Counted from the stretch's first letter, positions 1-11,167 are shown. The stretch is 64,000 bases of DNA from Dermacentor variabilis (GCF_050947875.1 NW_027460291.1:22031368-22095367), one strand, 5' to 3'. Numbers and translations are program-made. Notes: a model not told the origin generated them from the sequence alone.

Positions 1-756
1 CACCACGGTGCGCCTCGTCAACTTCTCACCGATCGCGGCAGATACTTTCTTTCCAAAGTCATAGACGAGCTACTTCGATCATGTGCTACTAAACACAAAC
101 TTACTACCGCTTACCATCCTCAAACTAACGGTCTTACCGAACGCCTGAACCGCACATTAACTGACATGCTCGCAATGTATGTTTCCTCCGATCATAGCGA
201 CTGGGACATTGCTCTACCATTTGTCACGTTCGCCTACAATTCCTCGCGCCGCGACACAGCTGGCTATTCCCCCTTCTATCTCCTCTTCGGCCGTGAGCCA
301 ACTTTGCCTTTCGAGACCCTCCTCTCGACCACGCTCGATTCGCCGACAGAGTACACTCGGGATGTCATAACCACAGCGACCCAAGCACGCCAGATTGCCC
401 GCATTCGTCTTTCTGCTTCACAGACACGCCAGAAGTGCCGTTACGACCAGCGCCATCACGACGTGCATTATGAACCAGGTGCCCTTGTGCTAGTCTGGTA
501 TCCAACTCGGCATATTGGTCTTTCGGAGAAATTCCTCTCGCGATACCATGGCCCTTACCGCATCCTTCGCCAGGTGACCCCCGTCACGTATGAAGTGTCT
601 CCGTTGGATGCCATGATGCCTTCACCTCTCTCTGACATCATCCACGTCAGCCGTCTCAAACCTTACCTTTCTCGGACAGCTGAGCCGCACCAATCAGGTG
701 CTTTTTCCGACGGGGGTGATGTCACAGTCGGTAATGTGGAAAGAAGACGACGCTGA
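1..756 (+). CDS. Ty3/gypsy-type integrase, C-terminal part of a pol polyprotein (cut by window start)
   Basis: The frame is open from base 1 to a TGA at 754-756 (251 residues visible). Seen: an integrase core with LLTDRG (Asp at residue 11) and TNGLTERLNR (Glu at residue 47). These are 35 residues apart, which matches the last two residues of the retroviral-type D,D(35)E catalytic triad; the first Asp lies upstream of the window. A GPY/F-type module follows (RYHGPYRILRQ, about residues 180-190), then the usual HVSRLKPY ending. Integrase would insert element cDNA into host DNA in the nucleus. No stop or frameshift is visible, unlike the gypsy copy at 6101-11345, so this is a younger or different family. 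Whether the rest of the element is intact cannot be seen. Confidence 0.9.
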   Translation, partial: HHGAPRQLLTDRGRYFLSKVIDELLRSCATKHKLTTAYHPQTNGLTERLNRTLTDMLAMYVSSDHSDWDIALPFVTFAYNSSRRDTAGYSPFYLLFGREPTLPFETLLSTTLDSPTEYTRDVITTATQARQIARIRLSASQTRQKCRYDQRHHDVHYEPGALVLVWYPTRHIGLSEKFLSRYHGPYRILRQVTPVTYEVSPLDAMMPSPLSDIIHVSRLKPYLSRTAEPHQSGAFSDGGDVTVGNVERRRR

Positions 757-870
757 TGGTGGTCTTAGAGACGACGAAGAAGAGTTTAGCATCATCGCTG
801 CTCTACGCTTGTTGGCTCAGCCATTAAAAGCCACTTGTAAATAGACGAACGCTTCTTCCTTCCCGTAACA
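720..870 (+). mobile_element. Possible 3' LTR of the gypsy fragment
   Basis: A TGTCACAG...CCGTAACA segment of 151 bp overlaps the last codons of pol. It begins TG, ends CA and has a TTAAAAG TATA-like box near 826. The partner LTR is off the window, so both boundaries are guesses from the TG/CA rule. Confidence 0.3.
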
Positions 871-2811
871 ATATGGTAATTATGTTAAAGTGTGATATGC
901 AAGCACTCTGTAGCTGGTTTCTAAACATGGTATATAGTCTGAAATGTACGTTTCAGAGTCTTTAAGCAACTGTCGCAGATGCGGGTGAATCTTGAACTGC
1001 AAGGATGCATTCCAGTTGTTTTCAACTTGATCATGTTTGAATTTATGCCAATAGTACATGTACTATGTCAGCAACCATTTGTGACAGATTAGCACAACCA
1101 TACATGTATGACAGTCGCACTTAAATGGTTAAGAAGCATGTCAACTAGCTTCTGCTTTATAATACTCGCATTATGAGAATGATGAGCAAAACAAGAACAA
1201 GGTGAAAGTGGGGGCCAACGTTTCAACAACTTGACTTGTCGTTTTGCTCATCGTCTTGAATTTCCATCTCCTGCCTTCCCCGTTTTCCCTCACATTATGA
1301 GGGGTTATTTTTGGTTCTTCTTGTTCAGTTGCATTAATTTTCCATTAAAATGCGATTAGTGGCTAAGCAGCTGAGATCATTGATATGTTTTCCTTCCAAG
1401 AAGGCATGGTGGGCCATAGTCATGATTATCATATCGTCAATAGCTCAAGAAATCCACAGCAGGTCCTCCTCGAAGGGAACTTGCCAGTAATTTGTCTACT
1501 CGTCATTTGAGTGCCTTTTTTTTTTTGTCATACACTGCCTGATCATCATTTATAGTTTGCTGTCTCCAAGCATGTGGGAGCATTTGCGCATGCTTGTCGC
1601 TACAGTTACTGACTGATACATAGGACATGCTCGATTATTCGGACAGCTTCGCGGCACTGCCCCTGGCGCCATAGACTTAAGGATGACCGAACTTTCAGAT
1701 ACCTTACAGTGCCTCATTCGATAATTCGGACTCCACCTGCATGTCCACATGCTGATTTGACCAGCGAGTCGAACAGGTAAAGCAATGTTTTGGCCTCGAT
1801 CGACAAGGTCATTAGCCACGTTGTCAGCACCTTTTCAAAACCAAAACTAGCAATACAGTATCGGCCACGCCAAAGCTGCATTTGTAACTTATTGTGCAAG
1901 TTCTTCAGCATTTTGTTTATTTAAGTGCTTAATAGTGACACGCTCTTAGCGACTTCTTCAAGCAGACGCAGGTGGCATCCGCTCTCAGTGTCTGTGCTGA
2001 CAATGGCATCGCTTAATTGAGGACAATGGTTGTTGCAAAAAAACCTGTGATCATTCAGCTATTGCAGCGTGGTCAACTTATGTTGCCAGGGGATGAAGAT
2101 TTCGTGCTGACTTTGACTGTATTTTTGTGGGTCTGTAGCAAGAGTACTTACAAAGGGCGAAATGTAGACTGACCAGGTTGCAAGCAATAGTATCTGTGCA
2201 GCAATGCATTGACAAACTGTGGCCCTATTCTCAGGTGATTACTTTTAAAGATTTTTTCTATATTTTGTGTGACTTGCACTGTATGCGTCGACAGGCAACT
2301 GTGTTCCTGGCACTGTGATAAGACATTGTGCTTGGAACTGTGCCAAGAATGCTTTCGCTCATAGACGCCGATGGGTCTGATATAGTAATGCGAAAGTGAA
2401 AGTATCCCCAAACGTGGTCATCCCTAAAATGGGCATTCTTTTTTTTGAGCATTTGTGGAATAATGTGATCTATTTTCTGGTGAGTTCATTATTTGAATTC
2501 CTAATTATTCTGACCTTTAGGCATTCCTTGTCAAACCCAAATTATCAGCTTTCTGCCTTTGCTGCCTTCTGGTGCGCATCTACACACTCTGCAGCTTGCC
2601 ATGAGGCAGGAACTGTACCACTTTTGAAGCATGCAGCCACATGCCACCATGTATGGGCCAGTGTACTTCCACTGCAACGCTTCTCTGCACTTTGCACAGC
2701 AAGTTTTCTCAACATTCTCGCTGCCTGCTTACTTCTGTAGTTAGAGGTGTGTCTATGAGACATTTGCTTGTGTACTTTACATTTGCAAGCAAGAGCCTGA
2801 GGACCACAGAT
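871..2811. other. Intronic or intergenic stretch, no gene recognised
   Basis: Only short ORFs with no recognisable domain are present. A small dispersed repeat lies at 1184-1249. I looked here for the mitoguardin exon preceding the one at 3424 and did not find it. Confidence 0.5.
1184..1249 (+). repeat. Short dispersed repeat, second copy at 53536-53598
   Basis: Both places read GAGCAAAACAAGAACAAGGT, then a similar purine-rich stretch and a GTTTCAACA/GTTTCGACA core followed by a short ACTTGTC inverted motif. This looks like the end of a dispersed element. I cannot assign a family. Confidence 0.5.
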
Positions 2812-3069
2812 GCTACCCACCGTGGTGGCTTAGTGGCTATGATGTTGTGCATTTCACGATGTCACGAGTTCGATCCCAACCACAGTGGCCGCATTTCGAT
2901 GGGGGTGAAATGCAAAAACTACCTTGTCCCGTGCATTGGGGGCACATCAAAGATCCCCTGGTGGTTAAAATTAATCCGGAGTCCCCCCACTACGGTGTGC
3001 CTCATAATCATATCGTGGTCTGGCACTAAAACCCCAGAATTTAACTCTACAGATGTTACGAAAAAAAAA
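2812..3069 (+). mobile_element. tRNA-derived SINE, Ruka-like
   Basis: The copy has a pol III A box TGGCTTAGTGG (2826-2836) and B box GAGTTCGATCC (2866-2876). The body carries the tick SINE hallmarks CCGCATTTCGATGGGGGTGA, GGAGTC...CACTACGG and GTGCCTCATAATCATA, and it ends in an A-rich tail at 3060-3069. It is full length by comparison with the copies at 43561 and 58851. It lies about 350 bp upstream of a mitoguardin exon, in sense orientation. Confidence 0.88.
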
Positions 3070-3423
3070 ATTTTTTTGGCACAGCCTAGGCACGCATGCT
3101 GAAATCAGTTGCTACAACCTACCTGCACCTGTTCAATCAATGCAATACATTCAGACAATTACACTTTGCACGGCTATGTTTGGAGAAATTAAAAATTTTT
3201 CGATGCCACGGTCCCTTGCTCGCAACTGTACATCTGTGTACACTTGTGGACCGAAAGTAAGCTGTGCATCTGGCCTTCTAAGTGCGGTGATGGCCACCTT
3301 TGCGAGTGAATAAGTGCCATAGTGCTCTGTTTTCCTTTAGGTGTGTATATGTGCTGCTGCTGTGTACTTTCTGTTAACATACCACAGTGTATGCTTATGC
3401 TCTTAGCACCAATGCACGTGCAG

Positions 3424-3496
3424 GGTGGAAGTGGTTCGGTGCAGCTCACGGGAAGACTACCTGGCCAAGATCCACTGCATACGCCTTGCATTCAAG
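3424..3496 (+). CDS. Miga: Mitoguardin, internal coding exon (first visible)
   Basis: The 73-bp exon is bounded by an acceptor ...CACGTGCAG (ending 3423) and a donor GTGAGA (3497). After one base completing a split codon it encodes VEVVRCSSREDYLAKIHC followed by IRLAFK. Animal mitoguardins (FAM73A/B, MIGA1/2) have a very similar D(Y/F)LAK(L/I)HC.RxAF stretch at the start of their conserved C-terminal half. Mitoguardin is an outer mitochondrial membrane protein. It promotes mitochondrial fusion, in part through mitoPLD, and its C-terminal domain takes part in ER/lipid-droplet contact and lipid binding (family knowledge). Identity was judged from memory and rests mainly on the gapless fit of all four exons. 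The preceding exon is not found in this window. Confidence 0.85.
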
Positions 3497-6100
3497 GTGA
3501 GACTTTTGATACATAGATGAATGCTTAATTGTAACTACTAACTATGACGACACACTCCCCACGTGTTCATAATAGTTTTTCTGTTTTAAAGATTCTCGTC
3601 ATCCTCTTTTGTTAATGCATGAATTACCTGTACAGGACGCAATCAGATTTTTAGACATAGCTGTATGTTTTCACCCTAACATGACTTACTGGCGTTATTA
3701 CCCAAGTACTAAAAAATACATCTTCGCATTTCAATCTGCCCACTCTAGCATCGAAAAGACAGTGATTGTAAAAGGGGGTTTCCTCAACACACTTGAAAAG
3801 TCTTGCTCTCACGAGATGGCTATCAGTATAGAAATGCAGTCAAAAAGGTTGTCCGATGCTGGCTAACCAATTCATGTCCAAACTGCTATAGCTGGGTCAG
3901 TACTTAGAAGAATGTGCGCCTGTGCAAGTTCTGCACAACCTGACTCGGACTAAGGAAAAAATGTTGCAGTGATTCCCTACCTTTACAAAGTGTCCCATAA
4001 TCCCAAAAAAATAAGTGAATGTTCCAAAGCTAGTCTTCTCTGCGCTGTGCAAACTAACTAAGTTGTGTCGTTTAAGGTGCTGGCTGATGGAAAGAGTACG
4101 TGTAATAAAAGACACAAAGTGCAGTGTGTTAGCTGTATCTACAACGTGGTTAACAAGGTACCACTTTTGTGTAGTAGGCTGTATATAGGTCAGATGTGTC
4201 GCTGCCTTAATGTAAAAAATGTACGTGATGATTGGCTGGCAATTCATTGCACTCAAAATCCTTTACCATGGTATACCAATTGGCCCAAACTGCTGCGATT
4301 GTTATTTTTTGATTCGGTACTCTTTGGTTAAGACGAACATTTGGAGTGACCGCCACCGCTACCAATCCTGTAGGCTAGGGCGCCTTGTTGCACCGCGCCT
4401 GGGGCATGCGCATCGAGACACCTTACTGGAGGACTGCGGTGCACATCACCCGTGGACATAGGTGAAAACAAGAGGAGGAAACAACAAAATTTGGTGACAT
4501 TCCACTTCGTGAACGGGGATGACGCGCAAGTGCATGGGTGCTATAGTGCACACAAAGCTATCTGCCTTCAGTGCGCCTAGGCGCCTACACTGTCTGCACC
4601 ACAGATCGTATTCAAGACAGGGCTCTCATGGCCGCTCCATATAATCCGCTTAATAACTTAATAACTCCGCTTAATAACTAAATCAACAAGCATGCACAGG
4701 CAAACATGAACACATCACACTTTATGACCGTGGACGCTCGCTGTCAAAACGCTGCCTGAAGGAATCACAGCAGCAGCAGGAAGTGAAGTGACCTTTGTGC
4801 TTGCTCTCTGTTGCTTCAATGGAAACTGAGCGACAAGAACACAGTGCACGCAAAGCTACAAGCCATCAGCCCACCTAGACTGTGCCCCCCCCCCCCCCCC
4901 CAAAGCAAATTGCTTTCTAGATAAAGCCCACGTGACCACGCGCAGCCAAAGTACAGTGCCCGCCTCCCTCCCCTTCCCTGATGCCATGTGCGCAACGAAA
5001 GACTGTGCACTTCCGCCCCCCCTTTCCTTCCTTGTGCACATGAGATTGAGATAGGCTCACCGTCGCACGCTTTCACTTGGACACACAGCATAGGGCGCGC
5101 AAGGCCAATGCTATCACAAGACGAACCCGGTACGTCTGTATCGCAAACAAAACCTGTAGCAACTGCTAGAGGAGGTCAACCCGGCACATCTCCGCCTACC
5201 TTCCTTCTCTGCGATGCTTTGCTTCATTGCTGTTTCCTCACTTCTCTCAACGTCGCCTAGACTTTCCTCTAGGTGGCATTGCTTTGCTGCACACTCAGTG
5301 CACTCCTTCGTACTATCAATAGCTCGGAGCCTGCACCACTGACCTGTGAGGTGCAGATGCCTCCTTGAACTTCCTAGTGAACTTTTTCCAGCAGCACGAA
5401 GGCACAGAAGGATTTTTAAGGTCATTACAACGGGGGAAAAAATGACATAAAAAGCATGCATAAAAATGCCATTTTAGCGGAAAATTGCACCGAGCCTGCA
5501 GCTAAGCAAGCAAACGAGCGAAACCCTCTTTCTGCCGATGCTTCGCAGCTAGCAAAACCAAAATAAAAACCAACAGTATGCTATCATCGTCATCGTAGAA
5601 GGAAGCAGAGGCCCGTTGGAGTCATCTGGTTCGTCATTCCCTCATTTTTCTCTAACGAGCATACAACACGTACAATGTAGTGCCGCTGTACCGTCTTGCT
5701 GGCACTTTATTTCGGTGTTTATCGAATCTGCGTGGTACCGTGGAGTTTGCCAGAGGAGGAGGTCACATTCTAGGATTAAAGGTTAGCTTTGTCTATGTTT
5801 ATGGCTGTAGTGGTGTTTTGTAAAAGAGCCACTGTGATATGAATTGTACGTGGTGGATAGTTTAGAACGGTATTAGCGACCACATGTCGCCTTCTGCATG
5901 TCTGAGTTAGTGAATAGATTATGATTTATAATAATACCACCAGTTTTACTGCTCGCCTGGATTTGGGCCAGGTTAATTTTGGCATAATGTGTAAGCGCTC
6001 AGCGTGAACACATGGGGTCCGTTGAGAAAGAAAACAGAAAAAGAGAACTGTGCGAGTATGTGTCGCTGGCCTAAGTGTGTTCTGCAGTCACATTTTATGT
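3497..6100. other. Intron sequence, no gene recognised
   Basis: Start of a roughly 21.6-kb mitoguardin intron. The stretch contains a run of 17 C at 4885-4901 and no recognisable domain in any frame. Confidence 0.5.
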
Positions 6101-6154
6101 TGTGACGCAGCAGTTGCTGCGTCACAAGTGCTGCATCACAACTGCTGTGTCACA
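6101..6154. repeat. Degenerate triplet of an LTR-end 12-mer, with an inverted copy
   Basis: TGTGACGCAGCA (6101-6112) is the exact reverse complement of TGCTGCGTCACA (6115-6126), separated by GT. Two further variants, TGCTGCATCACA (6129-6140) and TGCTGTGTCACA (6143-6154), follow. The last one matches the end of the 3' LTR at 11334-11345, so 6154 is the likely 5' LTR/internal junction. A TGG at 6157-6159 could start a primer-binding site. Confidence 0.7.
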
Positions 6155-6252
6155 AGTGGTGGAGTGTGCTCTTCGGTCCTCCATCCTCTGACTCCCCGCT
6201 CAACCTTCTGAAGCTTCGATCGGGTTGCCGATTGTGCCAGCTGTCCGCCAGC

Positions 6253-7263
6253 ATGTCGCAGGACGAGCCAACAGGCACTTCTACTTCCACCACCTCGGCC
6301 TCGGCTACCCCAGCCTCTCCGTATTGGGTTGTCAGTGGGCACCAGCGTGATCCCCATCGGTTTGCTGGACTTCGTGGTGAAGACGTCGAAGATTGGCTGG
6401 ACGACTATGACCGAGTGAGTTCGGCGAACCGTTGGGACGATGCGTCCAAGCTACGTCACGTCGCCTTTTATCTGACAGGAGTAGCGAAGACTTGGTTTTT
6501 CAACCATGAGGTTGATTTCACGAACTGGGGCGCTTTCAAACAGCAGCTGCACCAAATATTCGGCACACCGGCTTATCGTTCCACCCTCGCAAAAAAGACG
6601 CTCGACATTTGCAAGCAACAACTCGGCGAATCTTATACGTCGTACATCGAGGATGTGCTTGCTCTTTGTCGACGCGTGAACACTGCCATGACTGCATCAG
6701 ACAGGGTTCGCCACATTCTCAAAGGCATCGGAGCTATTGCTTTTAATGCTTTAGCCATCAAGAACCCCGCTACCGTCACTGATATCGTCGCTACTTGCCA
6801 GCTTCTTGACGAACTCGAATCAGTACGGTTGCAGCCAGACACCATTGCAAACACTACCGCCGCCGACCCTACGTTACGAGCAATGATACGCACAATTATT
6901 CGAGAAGAGCTACAGTATCTTGGCTTAGCCGCAGAGCCTATGCCTTCTCATGCCTCGGTTACCAATCTGCGAGATGTTATCAAGGAGGAATTGGCGTCTA
7001 TGGCTGGTGCAGCGTACACGGACCCTCTTGCCCCTAGGGCCCCACCAACGTATGCACAAGTAGCCGCAGTTACTCCAGTCATCGCTTCACCGATGCCTCC
7101 AAAACCAACACCGGCCCACACAGATTCCATGACTACCAGCGCACACCCAAACCAGCTATCCGCAGTGGCGTCCTCCTCGTCCCATCTGCTACTACTGCGG
7201 CTATTGTGGCCACATAGCACGCTTTTGCTGCAAGCGGCAGCAAGACGAGCATCGCGGATATGA
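6253..7263 (+). pseudogene. Gypsy gag, capsid part
   Basis: The likely start is the ATG at 6253 (MSQDEPTGTSTST...), preceded in frame by open sequence back to 6166. The capsid-like region includes HRFAGLRGEDVEDWLDDYDR, YLTGVAKTWFFNHE, NWGAFKQQL and LAKKTLDICKQQLGESYTSY, typical of arthropod gypsy Gag (retrotransposon gag domain, about residues 30-180). Gag assembles the virus-like particle in the cytoplasm. The frame runs to a stop at 7261-7263, but the CCHC zinc knuckle that should follow is in another frame (7187-7228), so an indel lies between about 7131 and 7186. Confidence 0.85.
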
Positions 7264-7498
7264 CGTCTACGAACGGGATGACTTTTCACCTGGAGCTACT
7301 TTCCAACGTCTAGGGAGCTTCCATGGCCAACGCCGCCCTTATGGTCCACCGCGCGGCCGCTCTCCATCGCCTACTGTAGCATCCGAGACGGCTCAGATGT
7401 ACCGTCCTGCGAGACGCCGCTCGCCATCACCCCTTCGCCGCTGTACTTCCCCACTGAGACCTGCTTCTCAATTCGCCGAGCGTCGTCCGGAAAACTGA
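7133..7498 (+). pseudogene. Gypsy gag nucleocapsid segment (CCHC zinc knuckle)
   Basis: This frame is shifted relative to the capsid frame. It holds CYYCGYCGHIARFC (7187-7228), a C-x2-C-x4-H-x4-C knuckle, followed by an Arg/Pro/Ser-rich tail and a TGA at 7496-7498. Nucleocapsid binds the element RNA. A TGA at 7130-7132 in this same frame shows that the knuckle was reached from the other frame, so one indel separates the two gag parts. The pol frame (-1 relative to this one) is already open across 7264-7498, giving the overlapping gag/pol arrangement of gypsy elements. Confidence 0.8.
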
Positions 7499-8619
7499 AT
7501 TATGCAGCTTTTGGAGGAAAAGCTGCATCGAACGACAGGAAAGAAATTCCTCCGTCGCGTCCGTGCATTATGATATTGGTTGTAGTAGAAGGTGTACGAG
7601 TAGAAGCTTTGATAGACACTGTTTCAGTTATTCACCGTGAATTGTGTTCGCGACTTCGGAAAGTTACAACACCCTATGATGGACCTACGCTACTCGCCGC
7701 TCAAGGGGCCGCCATTCGACCTATCGCCATTTGCACTGCTCGTATTTCCATCGATGGACTTCTTCATTACGTACAATTTGCAGTGCTAAGTTCGTGTGCC
7801 CAGCAGCTCATATTGGGATGGTATTTCCTTTCTACGGCCTCCGCCTCCATTTGCTGCGGGCAATGCGTTCTCCACATGACCGACACGACCTATTCAGTTC
7901 ATGCAGATGACGCACCACTTCACTTGCTTGCTGCAGAAGATACCACGCTACCTCCTCGCCACCAAAGCATCGTTACCATCATGTCTGACATCATTGACTG
8001 TGGCGACGTGCTCGTATTACCATCTGTACGCTGTCTCGCAAGAGGGATAGCCTTTGCATCAGGGCTGGTTCGGTTTGATCATGGCTCTGCACTTCTCTAC
8101 GCTACAAACCCGACATCCGAAAAGATTCTCATTCCTAAAGGCACTACATTGGCTTGCGCCGCTGAATCGGGGTCTATATCTGGTGCTTCCGTTAAACCAG
8201 CTTCCTCTGAAGTTCCTTGTACCGGACGGGCCACATCTCCTTCAGCTCTTGCAGCTGCCATTAATTTTGACCTGACAACTTCGCAGTCACAACAATTGCT
8301 TGCTTTGCTCCAAAAACATGAATCTTCGTTTGACGCGCATTCAGCTTTGTTGGGAAAGACTTCGATTATGACACATCGGATAGAGACCGATGGTACCTCC
8401 ATCGTGCGCCGTAGACCATATCGCGTATCGCTAGCCGAGAGGAAAGTCATTGATGAGAACGTCACCGACATGCTCCAACGGAACATAATACGCCCCTCTG
8501 CTAGCCCCTGGTCTTCCCTCGTTGTTTTGGTTCGAAAAAAAGATGGCTCTGTTCGATTTTGTGTCGACTACCAAGCAACAAGATCACACGCAAGGATGTA
8601 TACCCTATGCCGCGAATAG
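7499..8619 (+). pseudogene. Gypsy pol, protease and N-terminal reverse transcriptase
   Basis: Protease region: VEGVRVEALIDTVSVIHREL at about 7583-7642. The active-site signature D-T-G-(A/S) is reduced to D-T-V, as if two codons were lost, so the aspartic protease is probably inactive. RT fingers follow: HRIETDG, RRRPYRVSLAER, MLQRNIIRPSASPWSSLVVL, RKKDGSVRFCVDYQ. At about 8570 the frame is lost and the RT continues in the frame of 8559-9113. Gypsy pol reverse-transcribes the RNA inside the particle. This segment is in the -1 frame relative to the knuckle-bearing gag frame. Confidence 0.88.
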
Positions 8620-9030
8620 ACAATGCCTTGGATTCCCTACAGGGTGCCGAGTACTTCTCCAGCATCGATCTGCGTTCCGGCTACTGGCAGATACCTATGC
8701 ATCAGCATGATAAAGAGAAAACAGCGTTTTCAAAACCAGATGGGCTCTACGAGTTTAATGTCATGCCATTCGGCCTCTGCAATGCGCCCGCAACGTTCGA
8801 GCGCATGATTGACACTGTTCTTCGTGGCCTGAAGTGGAAGACTTGCTTGTGCTATCTGGACAATATTTTTGTTTACTCGTCAACCTTCTCTCAGCACCTG
8901 CAACGTCCGGATGAAGTTCTCACGTGTCTTGCCAATGCTGGACTTCAGCTAAACACCAAGAAATGCCATTTTGCGAGCAAGACGATCAAGGTACTAGGTC
9001 ACATCGTAAGCAAAGATGGCATTCGTCCTG
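8559..9030 (+). pseudogene. Gypsy reverse transcriptase palm
   Basis: The frame contains KITRKDVYPMPRID, FSSIDLRSGYWQIPM (first catalytic Asp region), FNVMPFGLCNAPATFERMID and LCYLDNIFVYSSTF. The motif equivalent to Y-L-D-D reads Y-L-D-N, so the second catalytic aspartate is replaced (AAT for GAT). It then runs NAGLQLNTKKCHFASKTIKV into an 82-bp tandem duplication that shifts the frame. Confidence 0.9.
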
Positions 9031-9111
9031 CTAAACACCAAGAAATGCCATTTTGCGAGCAAGACGATCAAGGTACTAGGTCACATCGTAAGCAAAGATG
9101 GCATTCGTTCT
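8948..9111 (+). repeat. 82-bp tandem duplication inside the RT gene
   Basis: The segment starting GCTAAACACCAAGAAATGCC occurs at 8948 and again at 9030, a period of 82 bp, up to CATTCGTYCTG. As 82 is not a multiple of 3, the duplication breaks the pol frame. The two copies are almost identical, which points to a late event. Confidence 0.9.
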
Positions 9112-9777
9112 GATCCTGACAAGGTTTCGGCAGTTCGGCACTTCCCTTGTCCCGAAAACACCAAAGATTTGCGTAGTTTCCTAGGCCTTGCTTCCTATTT
9201 TCGCCGATTCATATGAGGCTTCGCCTCAATAGCGTCGCCTCTGCACAAATGACTGGGTTCTAATGTTCCCTTTGTGTGGTCTCCCGGATGTGAATCTGCG
9301 TTCGCCCATCTGAAGCACGCTCTCACATCTGAACCAGTACTGCGCCATTTTGATGAAGCTGCTCCTACCCTCCTGCATATGGATGCTAGTGGTCGCGGCA
9401 TTGGTGGTATTCTCCTACAGTGAGATGACACTTTAGGTGAGAGGGTCGTCGCATACGCAAGTCGCATTCTGACAAACGCCGAAAAGAATTGCACCATCAC
9501 GGAGCAGGAATGCCTAGCTATCATTTGGTATGTGTAGAAGTTTCGACCTTATCTTCACAGCTGCCATTTTACGATTGTTACAGACCATCATGCATTATGC
9601 TGGCTTTCAACGCTGAAGAACTTGTCTGGACAACTTGGTCGGTGGTTTATTTGTCTGCAAGAATAGGACTTTACTATTACCTACAAGTGCGGAAAAAAAC
9701 ACCAAGATGCAGACGCGCTTTCTCGCTGTCCGCTTCCTATGACACCATGCAAGAGACCTCCAACTACCATCCTTGAC
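9016..9777 (+). pseudogene. Gypsy RT thumb and RNase H
   Basis: After the duplication the frame reads KVLGHIVSKDGIR, CPENTKDLRSFLGLASYFRR, then RNase [33 protein letters not shown] and HQDADALSR. The four acidic RNase H positions (D, E, D, D) are all still recognisable. In-frame stops interrupt it at 9214, 9250, 9421, 9536 and 9666. At least two (9214 and 9421) are TGA where CGA (Arg) is expected, a typical CpG-decay change. Confidence 0.85.
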
Positions 9778-10308
9778 AAGCTTTGGCACGATCCCTCCTC
9801 ACCTGCTTTCTTGTTGGCCACTGTTGACGAGATGCCTCCACATGACAACAAATTCTTCCAACCTCATCAACTTGCCGACTCTTACTGTCGGCGCATCATA
9901 GACCACCTTCAAGGAGCTTTGCGCCCGCCTAACGCCCGCCTTCGTCGACAGCTGACGCAATTTAAGATTGACAACCGCGTCCTGTACCGTCATGTCTATC
10001 ACCCTGATGGTCAATGCTGGGTTCCTGTCCTGCCCTGCTCCCTACGTGCTCATGTCCTGCAGGCTTCTCACGATGACATGACTGCTGGTCACCTTGGTTT
10101 CCAGAAAACCTATGACCGCATCAAAGGTTGCTTCTACTGGCCTGGACTGTCCGCCAGTGTAGCGAGGTATGTCACTTCCTGCGCTCTATGTGAGCGTCGA
10201 AAGCTCCCTACATCAGCTCCAAGCGGACAATTTCAACCGGTTCCTTGTCCGTCGCAACCATTTGAAGTTGTTGGCATTGACCTGTATTGTATGGTCCTCT
10301 TCCTGTGA
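9739..10308 (+). pseudogene. Gypsy integrase, zinc-binding domain and start of core
   Basis: The frame contains the H-H-C-C zinc-binding domain: SHDDMTAGHLGFQKTYDR, GCFYWPGL, then CALCERRK (C-x2-C). The first integrase catalytic Asp is in VVGIDLY at about 10270-10290. The frame is lost immediately after this, near 10290, and integrase continues in the frame of 10287. Confidence 0.88.
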
Positions 10309-11167
10309 CTCTCACCAGTAAACGATGGAATGTGACAGCCCACTTGACACGCTACGCCGAAACAACATGTGTGAGTTCTGCCTCAGCCTCTGAAGTTGCT
10401 ACATTCATACTTCAATCCTTAATACTGCGTCACGGTGCTCCTCGCGTCCTCCTGAGCGACCGTGGAAAAGCATTCCTCTCACAACTAGTAGACGAAGTAC
10501 TCAGAGCCTCCGGAACCACCCACAAGACTACCTCCAGTTACCATCCGCAAACCAACGGCCTGACAGAGCGATTTCATCGCACACTGTCAGACATGCTAGC
10601 CATGTACATTGAACCGGATCACAGAAACTGGGACGCAATTTTGCCATTCATGACTTTTGCGTATAATACCGCCGTTCAACGCACAACCGGTTACTCGCCA
10701 TTCTACCTTGTCTATGGTCGTTTGCCCTCTTTCTGTCTTAACGTCTCTTTCTTCGCGCCAACTGTCCATCAGTGTCCATCTTCCTGTGAAGAATATGTGT
10801 CCCGCATTCTGCGTTGTCGTCAGCTCGCCCGCATCAACACCGAAGCATGGCAACAGGACTGCAAGCAGCATTACGACACCTCTCATTGCGTCGTGTGCTT
10901 CCGCCCTGGCAAGGAAATGCTCCTCCGGACACCAGTTCGTACTCCTGGCTTGTTTGACAAGTTTCAGCTTCAGTTCATCGGCCCCTACAAAGTCTTGGAG
11001 CAGACTTCTCCGGTTAACTATCGCGTGGTACCAGTTATTGTTCCAAATGACCGCCGCTGCCGCGCAGCTGAGGTTGTCCACGTTTCCCGTATGAAGCCTT
11101 TCACGAGGCGTTCGCCGCATCTTTCACTTGCGGCCAGGATGGCCGCTCTTGCGCGAGGGGACATTAG
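10287..11167 (+). pseudogene. Gypsy integrase core and C-terminal domain
   Basis: The frame continues the core with GPLPVTLTSKRWNV, LILRHGAPRVLLSDRGKAF (second Asp), YHPQTNGLTERFHRTL (Glu, 35 residues after the Asp) and PFMTFAYNTAVQRTTGYSPF. It then has the GPY/F module FIGPYKVLEQTSPVNYRV and VHVSRMKPF. D, D and E survive, but the first lies in another frame. It is homologous to, but clearly diverged from, the integrase at 1-756. The frame stays open into the 3' LTR. Confidence 0.9.

Noticed and set aside
1550..2820. Upstream mitoguardin exon in the first 3.4 kb
   Set aside because: No frame with a suitable donor matches the residues expected before the exon at 3424.
4885..4901. Poly-C run as a functional element
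   Set aside because: A simple homopolymer with nothing structured around it.
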